Source: Mesostigma viride (lineage: Eukaryota; Streptophyta; Mesostigmatophyceae; Mesostigmatales; Mesostigmataceae). From it: a DNA stretch of 64,000 nucleotides. Each line of letters starts with the position of its first letter. Within the stretch, counting starts at the first letter, position 1. Below, piece after piece: positions 37,437 through 47,939 of the stretch. The notes below the pieces were generated by a model that had not been told where the DNA came from, did not search any database, and saw only the letters and a list, made by a program, of their open reading frames with translations. The translations under genes were made by a program, and so were the position numbers. The stretch lies in assembly GCA_009746045.1 (NCBI GenBank), contig RPFO01000027.1, forward strand, positions 5,214,146 through 5,278,145, in the 5' to 3' direction.

Positions 37437-40400
37437 GCCTGTCAGCCGGGGGTAACCTGGACAGGTCCTTAGATAGTACCCCAGATATTAATTTTTGCTT
37501 GCCTGTTTTTATAACCTCTGTAGGAGCTGAATCATCCCTACCACTACGTGTGCGTCCTCTTATGTTCTTGAATGGTGGTTTAACCGTCCCTCACACTGTT
37601 GTAGACCCCTTCTTGCATGCTGATGAACTCTTGAATGTCTCTGTGTTGGTAGATAGCGGTGCGGCTAGCTCCTTTGTGAGCGAGGCCCTAGTTAGACGTT
37701 TAGGACTAGTCCCTACCCCTCACACCAAACCCGTTACTGTTCATTATGCTGATGGTCGCACCAGTCATTCCCCGGGTACGGTGTCCCTTCCCATGGTTAT
37801 ACAAGGACGTACTGTCAACCTGACGGCCACTATAGGCCCTATCACTACCGCTGATGTATTACTAGGATTAGATTGGCACCAGGATAATAAGATTACTATT
37901 AATTATGATACCATGGTCATTTGGTTTCCAGATAGCTCTTACTGGGTACCTGAACGTCATTATAGATTGGAAAATTTATCCTTGGTAGATATTACTCCTC
38001 CTACACCTGTTGATCCTCCTGTAAGACCTATACCTGAAGTAATAATGTCAAATGACGAATTACGTTCTGAATTAAAGCAAAATGGATACCTATTATGTAT
38101 GTTCCTTCAGTTAGAAGTACAACAGATACCTATCACTAACAATAGTGTGGATATAGATGTAAATACAGTGGATACAATAGGAGTAGGATTTACTGAAAAT
38201 GAAATAGTAAGATACATGGCTGTGATAGATTCCTCAAAAGTATTTGAAGAAAAGACTCCTTCTTATCCTCCTCCTCGTTCTGTTTTACACCGTGTAGTTA
38301 TCAAGGACGGTGCAGTTCCTACGCACTCTCCGATGTATAGAATGGGCCCTACCGAGTTAAAGGAACTAAAACAGATTTTAGTGTCATTATTAGAAGCAGG
38401 ATTGATAGAGCCTAGTAACTCCCCCTACTCAGCTGGTGTCCTGTTAGTTCCTAAGCCAAATGGCAAGTTTCGCCTAGTTACTGATTATAGGAAGTTGAAT
38501 GATATTACTGTGAAATCTAAATACCCTCTACCTCGTATTGACGATATATTTAATAAGGTTAAAGGTTCCACTTGTTTCACAGTACTGGATTGTGCGGATG
38601 GTTTTTGGCAGTTGCGGATAGCTCCTGAGGATTGCCATAAAACCGCCTTTGCTACCCCTTTTGGTCATTACCAGTTTAGAGTAGCGGCTATGGGACTCTG
38701 TAACTCGCCTGCCTCTTTTCAAATGTTAATGAATGAAGTGCTTAGACCTGTTATGGGAAATTCTCATCTTCCTCAGGTGTCCTCTGATCTAAAGGATCCC
38801 TCCTTCTCCTCTGTTTCTTTATCTGAGCATGACCGTTCTTGTGCTCAAGCTTACTTAGATGATATTCTTATTTACTCTCCTGATTTTGAAACGCACCTAC
38901 GTGATTTAAAGAAAGTATTAGAAATAATGGCTGAAAATTCTTTGTGGGCGCGCCGTGCTAAAGTGCGTTCGGGTAGGAGTGTCCCATTTTTAGGGCACGT
39001 TCTGTCAGATGCCGGGGTCGCTACCGACCCGGATAAAACTAAGTCAATTCAGGAATGGCCTACTCCTACCGACGTTAAAGGTGTACGTAGTTTCCTAGGA
39101 ATTGCTTCTTACTATAGGCGTTTTATCCCGCGTTTCGCCACTATAGCAGCCCCTATTAATCATTTATTAAAGAAGGATATCCCCTTTGTTTGGAGTAGTG
39201 AGTGTCAGTCTGCTTTTCAGTGCCTAAAATCCCTACTCCTTTCCCCTCCTGTACTCATCCTACCGGATACTACTAAACCCTTTGTTGTGGCTACAGATGC
39301 TAGTAAAGTAGCTATAGGTGGTGTCCTTCTCCAGGATCAGGGTCAGGGCTTACAGCCAATTGAATATATCTCTAGGACAATGCTCCCTGCGGAGCGTAAC
39401 TATCCCGTCCACCAGCAGGAACTCTTAGCGGTGGTGTATTGTTGCCACGCGTGGCAGCACTTCCTTAAAGGTGCTCAATTTGATGTCTGCCTGAATGAAC
39501 CCTGTGAGCTAGATCCTTATAGGTTAGTTATCCAAACGGATCATCGTCCCCTTACCCATCTTCTCTCCCAACCCAACCTTACCCCTCGGCAAGCGCGCTG
39601 GATGGAATTTTTAGCACAGTTTTCCCCTTTTAAACTTCAGTATGTCAAGGGTGTAGATAACATAGTACCAGATGCACTCTCTCGTCGTGCAGACTATTCC
39701 TTCTTCGAGGACCTTGATGTTCTCAATATTACTCTAGTTCCTACTACTATGGGTGTAACCCCTTATGGTGAACTACCTGATGATGATTCCTATGCCTACC
39801 TCTTTCATACAGCTGTTCGCATGCCTGATCTCCTTTCTCACGTAGGACTCTCTCTCCCGTGTGAGGCCCTTCCTGTGGCCTCGGTGGGGGGGGAGGGGAA
39901 AAATAAAATTTCTATACCGCTTAGCCATATAGCGACTAGGTCAGGAAAGTCTTATGAAAACGTAGTCCCCCTAGGACCTCCCCTTCTCTTCGGCAAGGCG
40001 GTAGGAGATCTCTTTAAACCTGTTCTGGATACTTCTGTAGCGATGCCTACCTCTGATCTTGAACGCCTTATTAGTAGATTTACGGCCACTGAGCCGGAAG
40101 CATTAGCTGCCATTGCTGCACATCCCCAACAATTAGGCAAGCACCCTTGTAAATTTGTAGGTGGGTTTTTATATGTGCAGATAGCAGATTCTCCCCCTCA
40201 ATGGCGCCTGTATGTCCCTCCTATCTGTCGCTCCTCCTTGCTCTTTGAGTTGCATGACTTAGCTGCTCACCAGGGTGGTAAACGGGTACGGGACCTAGTA
40301 GCCCGCTCTTATTACTGGCCTTCCCTTTATAAGGATGTGGATGAGTATGTTAGAACTTGTCAATCTTGCCAGGAAATGAAACCCAATAATGTAGGACAGA

Positions 40401-41569
40401 TAGCAGAACCTAGGACCTTGCCTGACCCTATCATGCCTTGGGATTCTATCATGATGGATTTTGTAGGACCTTTTAGAAAGAATGATAGGGGCAATGCCCA
40501 AATCCTTGTGTTCATAGATCGTTTTACTCGTATGTGCCATCTTGTGCCGTGTCCTTTAGAACTCACCGCACGTGATTGCGCACGCCTATACCTCAATAAT
40601 GTATATAGATATCATGGATTGAGTAGGCAGTTTATTAGTGATAAGGATAAATTATTTACCTCAGATTTTTGGCAGCAGTTTTTCGCTGCCATCGGTACCA
40701 AGGTTACCTACGGTACTGCCTACCACTCCTCCTCCTCTCATTTAGTAGAGCGTCTTAATAGAGTAGTAGAAGAAGCGCTTAGGCACTATGTTAATGGCTC
40801 GGGTAGTGATTGGGAGGATTATTTATGTTTGGTAGAGTTCTCCCTCAACAATTGTCCCCAAGCTGCGCATGGATATACGCCCTTCTTCTTAGATACTGGG
40901 AGACAGCCCCTTACCCCTACCTCTCTCTTAGCTAGTCCTCTACGGGACAAGGATGATGTGTCCCGAGATACTGTAGAAGGTGTACAGTCCTTACTAGATA
41001 GAATGAAAACTGCTCATGACCACGCGATCTCAGGGTATCAAAAAGCTCAGGCTAAGTACCTTGCTAGGTTGCGTGCCTCCTTAGATAGACGAGCACCTGA
41101 GATAGAAGTAGGAGATCTAGTATTAGTAGAAGGCCCCCGTGTTGGCCGTTTTGCTCATAAGTTTGAAGCAGAACTGAAGGTCAAACTTAGGCCTGCCTTC
41201 TTAGGACCCTTCCATGTGTTGTCTAGGGTAGGAAATTTCTTGTATAAGGTCGATATCCCTACCTCTTGGCAAACGCATTCAAACACCTTCCATAGGAGCC
41301 AGCTTAAACTGTACCACCCTAGTACGTTCGCTGGCAGGGAGTTAGCGCCTGCCCCTTTAGAGCATAATCCTGACACTGGGGAAGTAGAAGACGAAGTAGA
41401 AAGCATCGTGGCCCATCGAGATATCAAAAAGGGCCGCGGTACCCAGCGTCAGTATAAAGTGAAGTGGATGTATGCTCGTAGTGAAGTAGATAAGGTTTGG
41501 TATACGGAGAGTGAGCTAGATGGGTGTAGTCGCCTGCTGCAGGAATATAAAACCCTGCACAAGCTCTAG
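37437..41569 (+). CDS. Chromovirus Pol: protease, RT, RNase H, integrase, chromodomain
   Basis: Open from about 37430 by -1 shift. Protease: VLVDSGAASSFVS with ADVLLGLDW closing it. RT: FTVLDCADGFWQLRIAPEDC (motif A), AAMGLCNSPASFQMLMNEVL, then a 30-residue insertion (HLPQVSSDLKDPSFSSVSLS) before AYLDDILIYSPDF, the YxDD box. RNase H: FVVATDASKVAIGGVL, NYPVHQQELLAVV, VIQTDHRPL and VPDALSRRAD. Integrase: HHCC module, Asp in SIMMDFVGPF, Asp in ISDKDKLFTS and Glu in SSHLVERLNRVVEE. C-terminal chromodomain: VEDEVESIVAHRDIKKGRGT and VWYTESELDGCSRLLQEY. About 1,370 residues with all catalytic residues seen, so probably functional. The chromodomain would steer insertion to heterochromatin marks (family knowledge). 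Confidence 0.93.
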
Positions 41570-41645
41570 TCGTAGGCCTTCTCCTCTCTTATGTTATGTC
41601 TGCTGTCGACGGGTGGTTGGTTGTCCCCTCCCCTCCGCAGCCGTC

Positions 41646-43958
41646 ATGACAGAGCCTACCCCTCCGGCTGAGAGCCCGCTGCCGTCCCTGCCCCTACCGG
41701 ACCCTGAGCTGTATTTCGAGGCCCTTCCGGGCCGTTGGGTGTCGCGATCATGTTACCGGGGTGGCGTTGTGCAGCCGGCCCTTCAGGCCCAACATGCGAG
41801 CTTAGTCAGGGCGGCCCTCTTCGGGGTCACGTGGTATGGTCCTTCCCCTGATGAGCCGCACCAGCTTGTCCTGCACGGTTTCGATGATGCCGGACACTGT
41901 TTGTTGGGGTGTGGTTCCAGCTGTCCCGCCTTGGGGCAGATAGATGCGGTTCTCCGGTGTTGCCGTGTGTTCTCCTACCTCTCCACTCCTGTGGGCCGTA
42001 CCTGCCTACGGGAGGTGTTCCCGTGGCTTCCAGCTGAGGGTGATGCTGAGGTAGACGAGAACCCCTGCGACCTTTTACGGGCCGTAGAGTTCATGGAGAT
42101 AGCTGATCAGTCGGCGGGACTAGCGGTTAGTGGTCCTACCCCTTCGGGCGCCCCAGCCGAGGTACATTATACTCCAGATTATTCTGCCTCGAGCGCTGCG
42201 TCCGCCTCCTCGGTGTCTGTCCCTCCCTCTCCGGTCCCGTCGTCCCCTCGGTCGACCCGGGATGTCGCAGTGGAGCCTACCCCTTCGGGTTTGCCTGATC
42301 CTCTTTCGGCGACGGTCTCGGCTATGCAGGCTCAGATCCAGTCTTTGACCACGGCGTTTGGGGCCTTCCTTGCGGCCCAGGCGCAGGTCCCGGCCACGCC
42401 GGCTGGATCCGCGCCCCCTACCCCTTCTGTCGCCCCGGCGACTACGGCTTCGCCCGCGCCCCCGCCTGCGCCCGCGGTCGCTGTGGTTCCGGCGGCTCCT
42501 GCGACTCCTGCTGCCTCTGCGCCTGTTACCGCTCTACCTGCGCCTACGCGGGAGTCTCCTGCCCCTGTTAGCTCGCCCTCCGTCGCTGCTTCCGAGCCTC
42601 CTCCCGCTCAGGCGCAGACGTCGCGGGGTTTCTTTGGCGATACTAGCGGGCTTCCCAGACTTTGGGAGGGTGGTCCTCCGCAGAGGATTCCGGTTCCTGA
42701 CTGGGGCCTGGATGGTAGTCAATCTTATGCAGGACTGCCTGTCCCTACGGGCCCCATTTTCAACATGTGGCCTGAGGGTGCACCGGCAACGGAGACCGGC
42801 GCGCCTGCGTCGTTGGTGGGTCCGTCACGGCCCTCTCTGGCTTCAGGTCCGGCGCGACCTCCTGTTTTACCAGTGCCCCCTGCGTCGGTGTCGGCTCCTG
42901 CCCCTGCGTCAGCCCCTGCTCCGGTCCCTCCTCCTTCGGCCTCGCGGTCTTTGGCCGCGGTTGTTCGGTCCACCGGTCAGGATCCTCGCGCCACCCGCGC
43001 TGCCGATTCCCTCAGGGAGTTGTCCCAGGGTGATCGGGACAGGGCTCCTTCTGTGGTGCACGCGACGCCGGAGTCGCGTGACACGCCCATTCCGGGGTAT
43101 GGTATGTCCGCACTCGCCTGCCGACAGTGTGACCTGCCGCGCGCCTCTGCTGAGCTTGCCATCTCTCCCATGTCCTATGGGTTCTCCCAGGTGTGTCGGG
43201 CGCCCCGGGATCGTGGCCTACCCATTGAGACTGATCGGCCTCCGTTCGACATGGTTATTTTAGCTGATCCGGTGTTCGAGGGTGAGATCCTGGTCCGGCG
43301 CGTCCTGTATCGCTGGGCGAGGCGCCACAACGACTTGGACACCTACGGTGGGTTTCAGTGGGCTTACCCTCCCCCTCTGGGCATTATGGCTTCGGATGCC
43401 CTTACAGTAGAGTTTCCTGCGGTGCCGGGTGCGGCGTACACTACGGTCCTCCAGCCCATCCTTGAGTGGGATGCCCGCCGCCCGGCGCCTATCCCGGGCC
43501 AGGGTCTAGACTCCCGCGGTCACCCTCCTCCTCGTGCCAGCGACTACCTAGAGACATTCGGGTCGCGACAGTGTGTTCGTCGGTGGCGCTCCCGCGAGGT
43601 TCGGCACATCCGGTTGTGGCCGTCCAACGTGGAGCCCCTGGTGGACCTGTTCTTCCCGACGGGTATGCGCCCTCGGATTCGGTATCATTGCCTCCTCCTG
43701 CGGGCCCTTTGCCTGATCGCGGTAGAGCCTTTCCTTCGCCTCTTTGCCTGTGGCTTTCTGGACTGGGCCCGTGGCCAGGTCGTCCTCACGCAGCATAGGT
43801 ATTACTGGGCCTTCCTGGGCCTCTTTCCTGACGGCGTGTGGGCCGATGTTTTCCTCACTGTAGATAGGCATGACAATGTTGAGGATGTGGCTCACTACCA
43901 GGCCTACCTGGAGGTCCTGCTGGCCTCTCGTGGCACTTACCAGACGGATGGCCACTAG
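41646..43958 (+). CDS. Chromovirus ORF3, large protein of unknown function
   Basis: The frame is open from 41520, overlapping the end of pol, but ATG 41646 (GCCGTCATGACAGAG) gives the plausible start MTEPTPPAESPLPSLPLPDP; about 770 aa. Conserved-looking N-terminal part (PELYFEALPGRWVSRSCYRG ... CLLGCGSSCPALGQIDAVLR), a long Pro/Ala/Ser-rich middle, and an aromatic C-terminal part (FDMVILADPVFEGEILVRRV, then RYYWAFLGLFPDGVWADVFL). The N- and C-terminal parts persist in the minus copy. No signal peptide, fusion peptide or clear transmembrane anchor, so envelope-like function is not supported. I do not recognise it. Confidence 0.7.
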   Translation: MTEPTPPAESPLPSLPLPDPELYFEALPGRWVSRSCYRGGVVQPALQAQHASLVRAALFGVTWYGPSPDEPHQLVLHGFDDAGHCLLGCGSSCPALGQIDAVLRCCRVFSYLSTPVGRTCLREVFPWLPAEGDAEVDENPCDLLRAVEFMEIADQSAGLAVSGPTPSGAPAEVHYTPDYSASSAASASSVSVPPSPVPSSPRSTRDVAVEPTPSGLPDPLSATVSAMQAQIQSLTTAFGAFLAAQAQVPATPAGSAPPTPSVAPATTASPAPPPAPAVAVVPAAPATPAASAPVTALPAPTRESPAPVSSPSVAASEPPPAQAQTSRGFFGDTSGLPRLWEGGPPQRIPVPDWGLDGSQSYAGLPVPTGPIFNMWPEGAPATETGAPASLVGPSRPSLASGPARPPVLPVPPASVSAPAPASAPAPVPPPSASRSLAAVVRSTGQDPRATRAADSLRELSQGDRDRAPSVVHATPESRDTPIPGYGMSALACRQCDLPRASAELAISPMSYGFSQVCRAPRDRGLPIETDRPPFDMVILADPVFEGEILVRRVLYRWARRHNDLDTYGGFQWAYPPPLGIMASDALTVEFPAVPGAAYTTVLQPILEWDARRPAPIPGQGLDSRGHPPPRASDYLETFGSRQCVRRWRSREVRHIRLWPSNVEPLVDLFFPTGMRPRIRYHCLLLRALCLIAVEPFLRLFACGFLDWARGQVVLTQHRYYWAFLGLFPDGVWADVFLTVDRHDNVEDVAHYQAYLEVLLASRGTYQTDGH

Positions 43959-43985
43959 ATAGAGGGCCTTAGGCCCGACCTGAGG

Positions 43986-44335
43986 GTGTTGTCCCTCCGG
44001 TATGTAGAGTCGCCCTCATATTCTGGCCAGTTGGTTGGCTGTTCTTGGTCCTTAGCGCTGATGTGTTTACTCTGTGTGTCCTGCCCAGTGCCGTCCCCCC
44101 CGGCCAGGACTCCGTTCCAGGCAGTTAGGGGAACCTACCACCAGGCTTGGTGCTGGCTAACCCTACACCACCCGGCGTGGTGGTGGAGACCGTGTGAACT
44201 ATTGGTGCTTTGTATCTGGGATGGTCTATCGATTGTGTTGGTGTGTGCTGGGTGCGTTAGGATTATTTTCCTACCCCTCTGGTTCCCTCCTCTCTGCGTA
44301 GGGAGAGGGCTCCCTACCTTTTGTGGGGGGGGAGG
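43986..44335 (+). other. 3' untranslated region of plus chromovirus with hydrophobic open frame
   Basis: A frame of about 125 codons (MLSLRYVESPSYSGQLVGCS ... LVCAGCVRIIFLPLWFPP) is open here and in the minus copy. It is hydrophobic, but has no start context I can defend, and the inverted motif CACCACCCGGCGTGGTGGTG (44167-44186) suggests RNA structure instead. Ends in the polypurine tract GTGGGGGGGGAGG (44323-44335). Confidence 0.4.
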
Positions 44336-44906
44336 TGTTACGTCGCGTAACAATTCGTTGTAGTTACGGACGTAAATTAGGTCCTTGGCCTCGGTTGTTC
44401 CTAGGTTACGTGCAGTTCTAGTTTGGACATGATTGTCCCCGTAACAGTACTGTGGTATAGTGGGTGCCTTTGGGCGCCGCGCCGCGTACTATATTAGTGG
44501 TCCTTATCCTTTTGTAGAATGTAGTGGACAGGCGTGCATCTGTGCACCTGCTTGTGTTTCTGTGTTTCTGCAGGCGAGGGCCAGGTCGGCCCGAGCCTGT
44601 TGGACCGTTGGTGACCATTTATGCACGTTCCACTCCTTGTGTGGTCACTCGGCGTGTGTTAAATGAATTAGCACATATTAGCTTGGGTCACGGCAGTTTA
44701 GTTGTGTTTCCTTCCTCTTTTCCTGGAGTAAACGGGTTTGATTAAATGGCCTATGGCGTATTACAGTAGTACATATGTAAATGCATTGAGATCTGGTTCG
44801 TCTCGGTCGTCTTTCGCTAGGGGTGTAAATAGAAGCAGCCTCACTAGTTTAGGTAGTATCAGGACAGGTAGAGGTAGAGGTGGCGGCCGAGGCTTGCGGC
44901 GTAACA
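44336..44906 (+). repeat. Plus chromovirus 3' LTR
   Basis: 571 bp, same as 34123-34693 on reading. Confidence 0.95.
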
Positions 44907-45321
44907 GCCATTTAATCAAACCCGTTTACTCCAGGAAAAGAGGAAGGAAACACAACTAAACTGCCGTGACCCAAGCTAATATGTGTTAATTCATTTAACA
45001 CACGCCGAGTGACCACACAAGGAGTGGAACGTGCATAAATGGTCACCAACGGTCCAACAGGCTCGGGCCGACCTGGCCCTCGCCTGCAGAAACACAGAAA
45101 CACAAGCAGGTGCACAGATGCACGCCTGTCCACTACATTCTACAAAAGGATAAGGACCACTAATATAGTACGCGGCGCGGCGCCCAAAGGCACCCACTAT
45201 ACCACAGTACTGTTACGGGGACAATCATGTCCAAACTAGAACTGCACGTAACCTAGGAACAACCGAGGCCAAGGACCTAATTTACGTCCGTAACTACAAC
45301 GAATTGTTACGCGACGTAACA
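44907..45321 (-). repeat. Minus chromovirus 5' LTR, outer part
   Basis: Begins with the second GCCAT and continues the LTR text broken off at 34122. Ends CGTAACA at 45321, followed by the AATTG duplication. Confidence 0.93.
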
Positions 45322-45358
45322 AATTGACCCATAATAACAAACTTCCAATGCGGACGGT

Positions 45359-45534
45359 GTACTCGGCGCCAGTTGTGTCTTGAAGGGTCCACTCAGCTCG
45401 CAGTTGGTGGTGTCATGCACCTCCTTGTACAGTAGCCACGTCGCCCTGTGGCCATCAAAAACAACCAGACGAGCCTCTTGAACAGTCCTTCAGCACTTGA
45501 CTTGTCAGCCATGTCAGAGGCCAGGAACTGTGCA
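45359..45534 (-). pseudogene. Recombinase gene fragment, piece 3 of 3
   Basis: Resumes at GTAC and matches 12406-12583 of the intact gene, with a 4-bp loss (GTGTCTTG for GTGTCCTTCTTG) and a small insertion after CTCCTTGTA. Ends at CTGTGC, after which the sequence is unrelated. Confidence 0.9.
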
Positions 45535-46904
45535 GTCCAAAACCAATGAATGATAGATAAACAACACTACGGAGCCAGCGAGGTCGGCTGTCGCCTGTTG
45601 GTAATATTACAGTAATGACGCCACATCGGACGGAACAAAATTAATTCCCGACCTGCGAGCACGAACATGATCCAAAATAAGAGTAATTAGGCTATGGCGA
45701 AAGGATCCATCCGAGCGGTATTGGCGCAGCTTCACGGTATATATGCTTAGATAATAAGTACACCGCGCCAGTTCCACCGCGCCACAGGCACTTAGCCGCC
45801 CCCGCCCACCTCCGGTGGCTTGCGCCACCTTTACCCCAGTCAACCCGTCGCCCCTCGGGTTGGGGACAACGCCTCCACCATCCGACGGCCCCAATCCCTC
45901 GCGTCGCGTCTATGCGGTTGGGGCCGAAGGCCGTTTGTTTTCCGTAGTTTGCTTGTTTTGTATTGGTTGTTTGGTGATTTAGTATTTGTACGGACGACCC
46001 GAGCCGCTAACTTAGCGGGTTTATCGCGTCCGTTGGATCCATCATCGGACGCTCCAGATTGTCGGCGGCTAACGTTTTAACTTTTTTCATTTTGCCTTCG
46101 TATATCATCAAGCTGCTGGTCGTTAGCAATTAGCACGCCTTCGCTGTTGCATACTATATGGTCCTGGCCTGTAAGTGCAAAATTCAAGGATGTCGCTAGG
46201 CTAGAACCACTATTTGAGGCGTGCAGTTCTGTTGAAGCTGGGGACTTGCGCACGTGATGTCCTGGACTGGCGGCCTGATCCGGCAGTTCTAGCCCGGAAA
46301 TTCCCCACAAATACAGAATAACATGGGTGTAGGTACTTACCCATGTTGCCCATGATCGACGACGTGGAGCGAATCAGCCGAGCTGTCCTCCATACTGCAG
46401 CCTGTCCTTCCTCAGCTTGATCAGGCGCTTGCAGGTTTTCTTTATATAAATTAAAATGAAAAATGCGCGCCAGATAGGTATGTTGATTTGATATCACGAA
46501 ACCGAACTAAGGCTAGTAATTTGTTTACACGTAGACGAGAACTTTGCTCTCCGATACGTGGTCTCATACTACGCCGCAGATTGTAAGCCGGGCGGCAGGT
46601 TAATGGCGGTTGGTTGTAAGCCGGGGTCATGAACATTCTTCATTATCCTGCTGAGTTGACTATATGGGTCTACATATGCATGCATCAATGTGCATGAATG
46701 CGGGCGCAATATTGTAACAAGCTAGCAGGGGCATAGCCAGACTATATGTGCTGCATTTAATGCCGGGCCTTTTAAATCTTGACGTATTATTATATGTAAT
46801 ACAGCAACCATGGTGCACTAGCGCCAGGCTGCAGCTAGGCGCTGCTGTTTACTGGGGACAGTCTAGAGTGACGTCGTTCCCACTGTAATTGTCGGCCTCG
46901 CACC
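45535..46904. other. Intergenic, presumably upstream region of the phosphodiesterase gene
   Basis: No gene seen. Contains a short hairpin GGCCCCAA...TTGGGGCC (45887-45925) and a repeated GTAAGCCGGG (46583, 46616). The promoter of the receptor phosphodiesterase should lie at its right end, but no core element can be named. Confidence 0.4.
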
Positions 46905-47240
46905 ATGGAAGTGGTCATTTCAGACGTGCACAGATGTGCTAGCGACGAATCAGCAGGTTCATCATGTAGACGCGAGGCCCCGCAATGTCTTGTGCAGGAA
47001 AGCCGTCGGCCCGGACGTGGCAGATGCGCGTCAGCCTTCTGCTACGTTGGGAACAGCATCTCGCGTCGCCTGATCATCATAAAGGTACAGCTAGTGCTTC
47101 TTTTCGTCCTCTGCGCTGTCATTATGGTGACTGCTGTGCTAACGTGGCGGCTGTCAATGAAGGCCACGGAAAAGTCGATCAACCAAATGTCGGCGCAGCT
47201 GCGCGAGGACGTCACGAGATGTGCCGTGTCACAGCTCAGG
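46905..47240 (+). CDS. Receptor-type cyclic-nucleotide phosphodiesterase, exon 1 (TM1)
   Basis: ATG in the context CACCATGGAAG, 112 codons. A basic cytoplasmic N-terminus is followed by one strong membrane segment at about residues 57-80 (IIIKVQLVLLFVLCAVIMVT), then an extracellular start rich in polar residues. Donor AGG|GTATGT at 47241, phase 0, which fits the next exon. The N-terminal context supports a cytosolic N-terminus (positive-inside). Confidence 0.75.
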
Positions 47241-47939
47241 GTATGTGGAATGCTTTGGAAGAAGATATAGATCTGTAGTCCAAGGCAGCGCTCAGTTTTG
47301 TGCTTATTGGTGCAGCGCTCAGTTTTGTGGCCGCAATGGCACGCATGCATGTGCTGCTGTCAATGATCAACAATTCTACTGAGAAAGCAAGCTATAAACA
47401 AAGAGGACCAGCAGCTATAGCTTACTACCGTCTATTCAAGCACGCACTTATTCAAGTTGATTGCTGTGCTATGGGTGCATGGCATGCATGCACATGCATG
47501 CATGCGAATTCTGAAGGGATTTGCGTTTTCTTACCATTATTGTTATTTTTTCCCTTACAAGTCAATGATGAAGTTCCTCAGTCCTCCCTCTCGACGATGA
47601 TTTAGTGAATGTGCAACCATGCTAGCCTATAATGGTAAACAATGCTTCTTAACGGTCCTGGTGATGAAGCAGTTAGCCATTGATTTCTGGCGCTGTTGAC
47701 CCTCAGTGCCTTTGCCTGATGCTAAGGAGACATGGATTTGGCTGTCATCAGATTCTCTGGGGAGAGGGTATCTTCCCTTCCACAATCTTATTTACAACGC
47801 AACATGTATTGATTCAGTTTTGCACGTTGGCAGTTTCCCAAAGCCATCCCCGTAGTAACCCTACGATGTTCAATGGCGGTGTCTACCTATGCCGGGTGCA
47901 CGAATGCGGCTTCTGTGCGTGCAACCTGTACAATTGCAG

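Larger units (their letters stand above)
34123..44906 (+). mobile_element. Plus-strand chromovirus, full length, inserted in its sibling's LTR
   Basis: 10,784 bp with two 571-bp LTRs (34123-34693, 44336-44906) that read as identical, target duplication GCCAT (34118-34122, 44907-44911), primer-binding site at 34695-34709 and polypurine tract at 44323-44335. Coding order: small RG ORF, RNase-H1-HBD-like ORF, gag, nucleocapsid, pol (PR-RT-RH-IN-chromodomain), ORF3. Recent insertion by LTR identity. Confidence 0.95.
27461..45321 (-). mobile_element. Minus-strand chromovirus (Ty3/gypsy), split by a sibling in its 5' LTR
   Basis: Target duplication AATTG at 27456-27460 and 45322-45326. The 3' LTR is 27461-28006. 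The 5' LTR is 33962-34122 plus 44907-45321, interrupted by the plus-strand element. The primer-binding site TGGTATCGGAGGTAG (minus strand, 33946-33960) follows the 5' LTR after one base and fits initiator tRNA-Met in its first seven bases. The polypurine tract is at 28007-28019. Internal coding is damaged: an N gap, frameshifts and a deletion in ORF3. Confidence 0.92.
22190..45358. mobile_element. Inverted-repeat DNA element B (4-bp TSD GTAC) hosting a LINE and two chromoviruses
   Basis: Left end ACCGTCCGCATTAGAAGTTT and reverse-complemented right end ACCGTCCGCATTGGAAGTTT; 19 of 20 match. GTAC flanks both ends (22186-22189, 45359-45362), restoring the recombinase text when removed. Without insertions it is about 780 bp: 22190-22690, 27212-27460 and 45327-45358. 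It contains (ACAAAC)n next to AATTAATTAATTAAC at several places (22270-22340, 27290-27380). No transposase. Superfamilies with 4-bp duplications include Sola and Ginger; assignment is open. Confidence 0.88.

Noticed and set aside
41520-41645. Upstream start of ORF3 overlapping the end of pol
   Set aside because: This stretch is the pol 3' end read in another frame; ATG 41646 gives the first text with its own composition.
42358-43263. 301-aa Arg/Leu/Pro-rich ORF
   Set aside because: Shadow frame of the Pro/Ala-rich middle of ORF3.
41646-43958. Envelope protein interpretation of ORF3
   Set aside because: No signal peptide, no fusion-like segment, no clear C-terminal membrane anchor.
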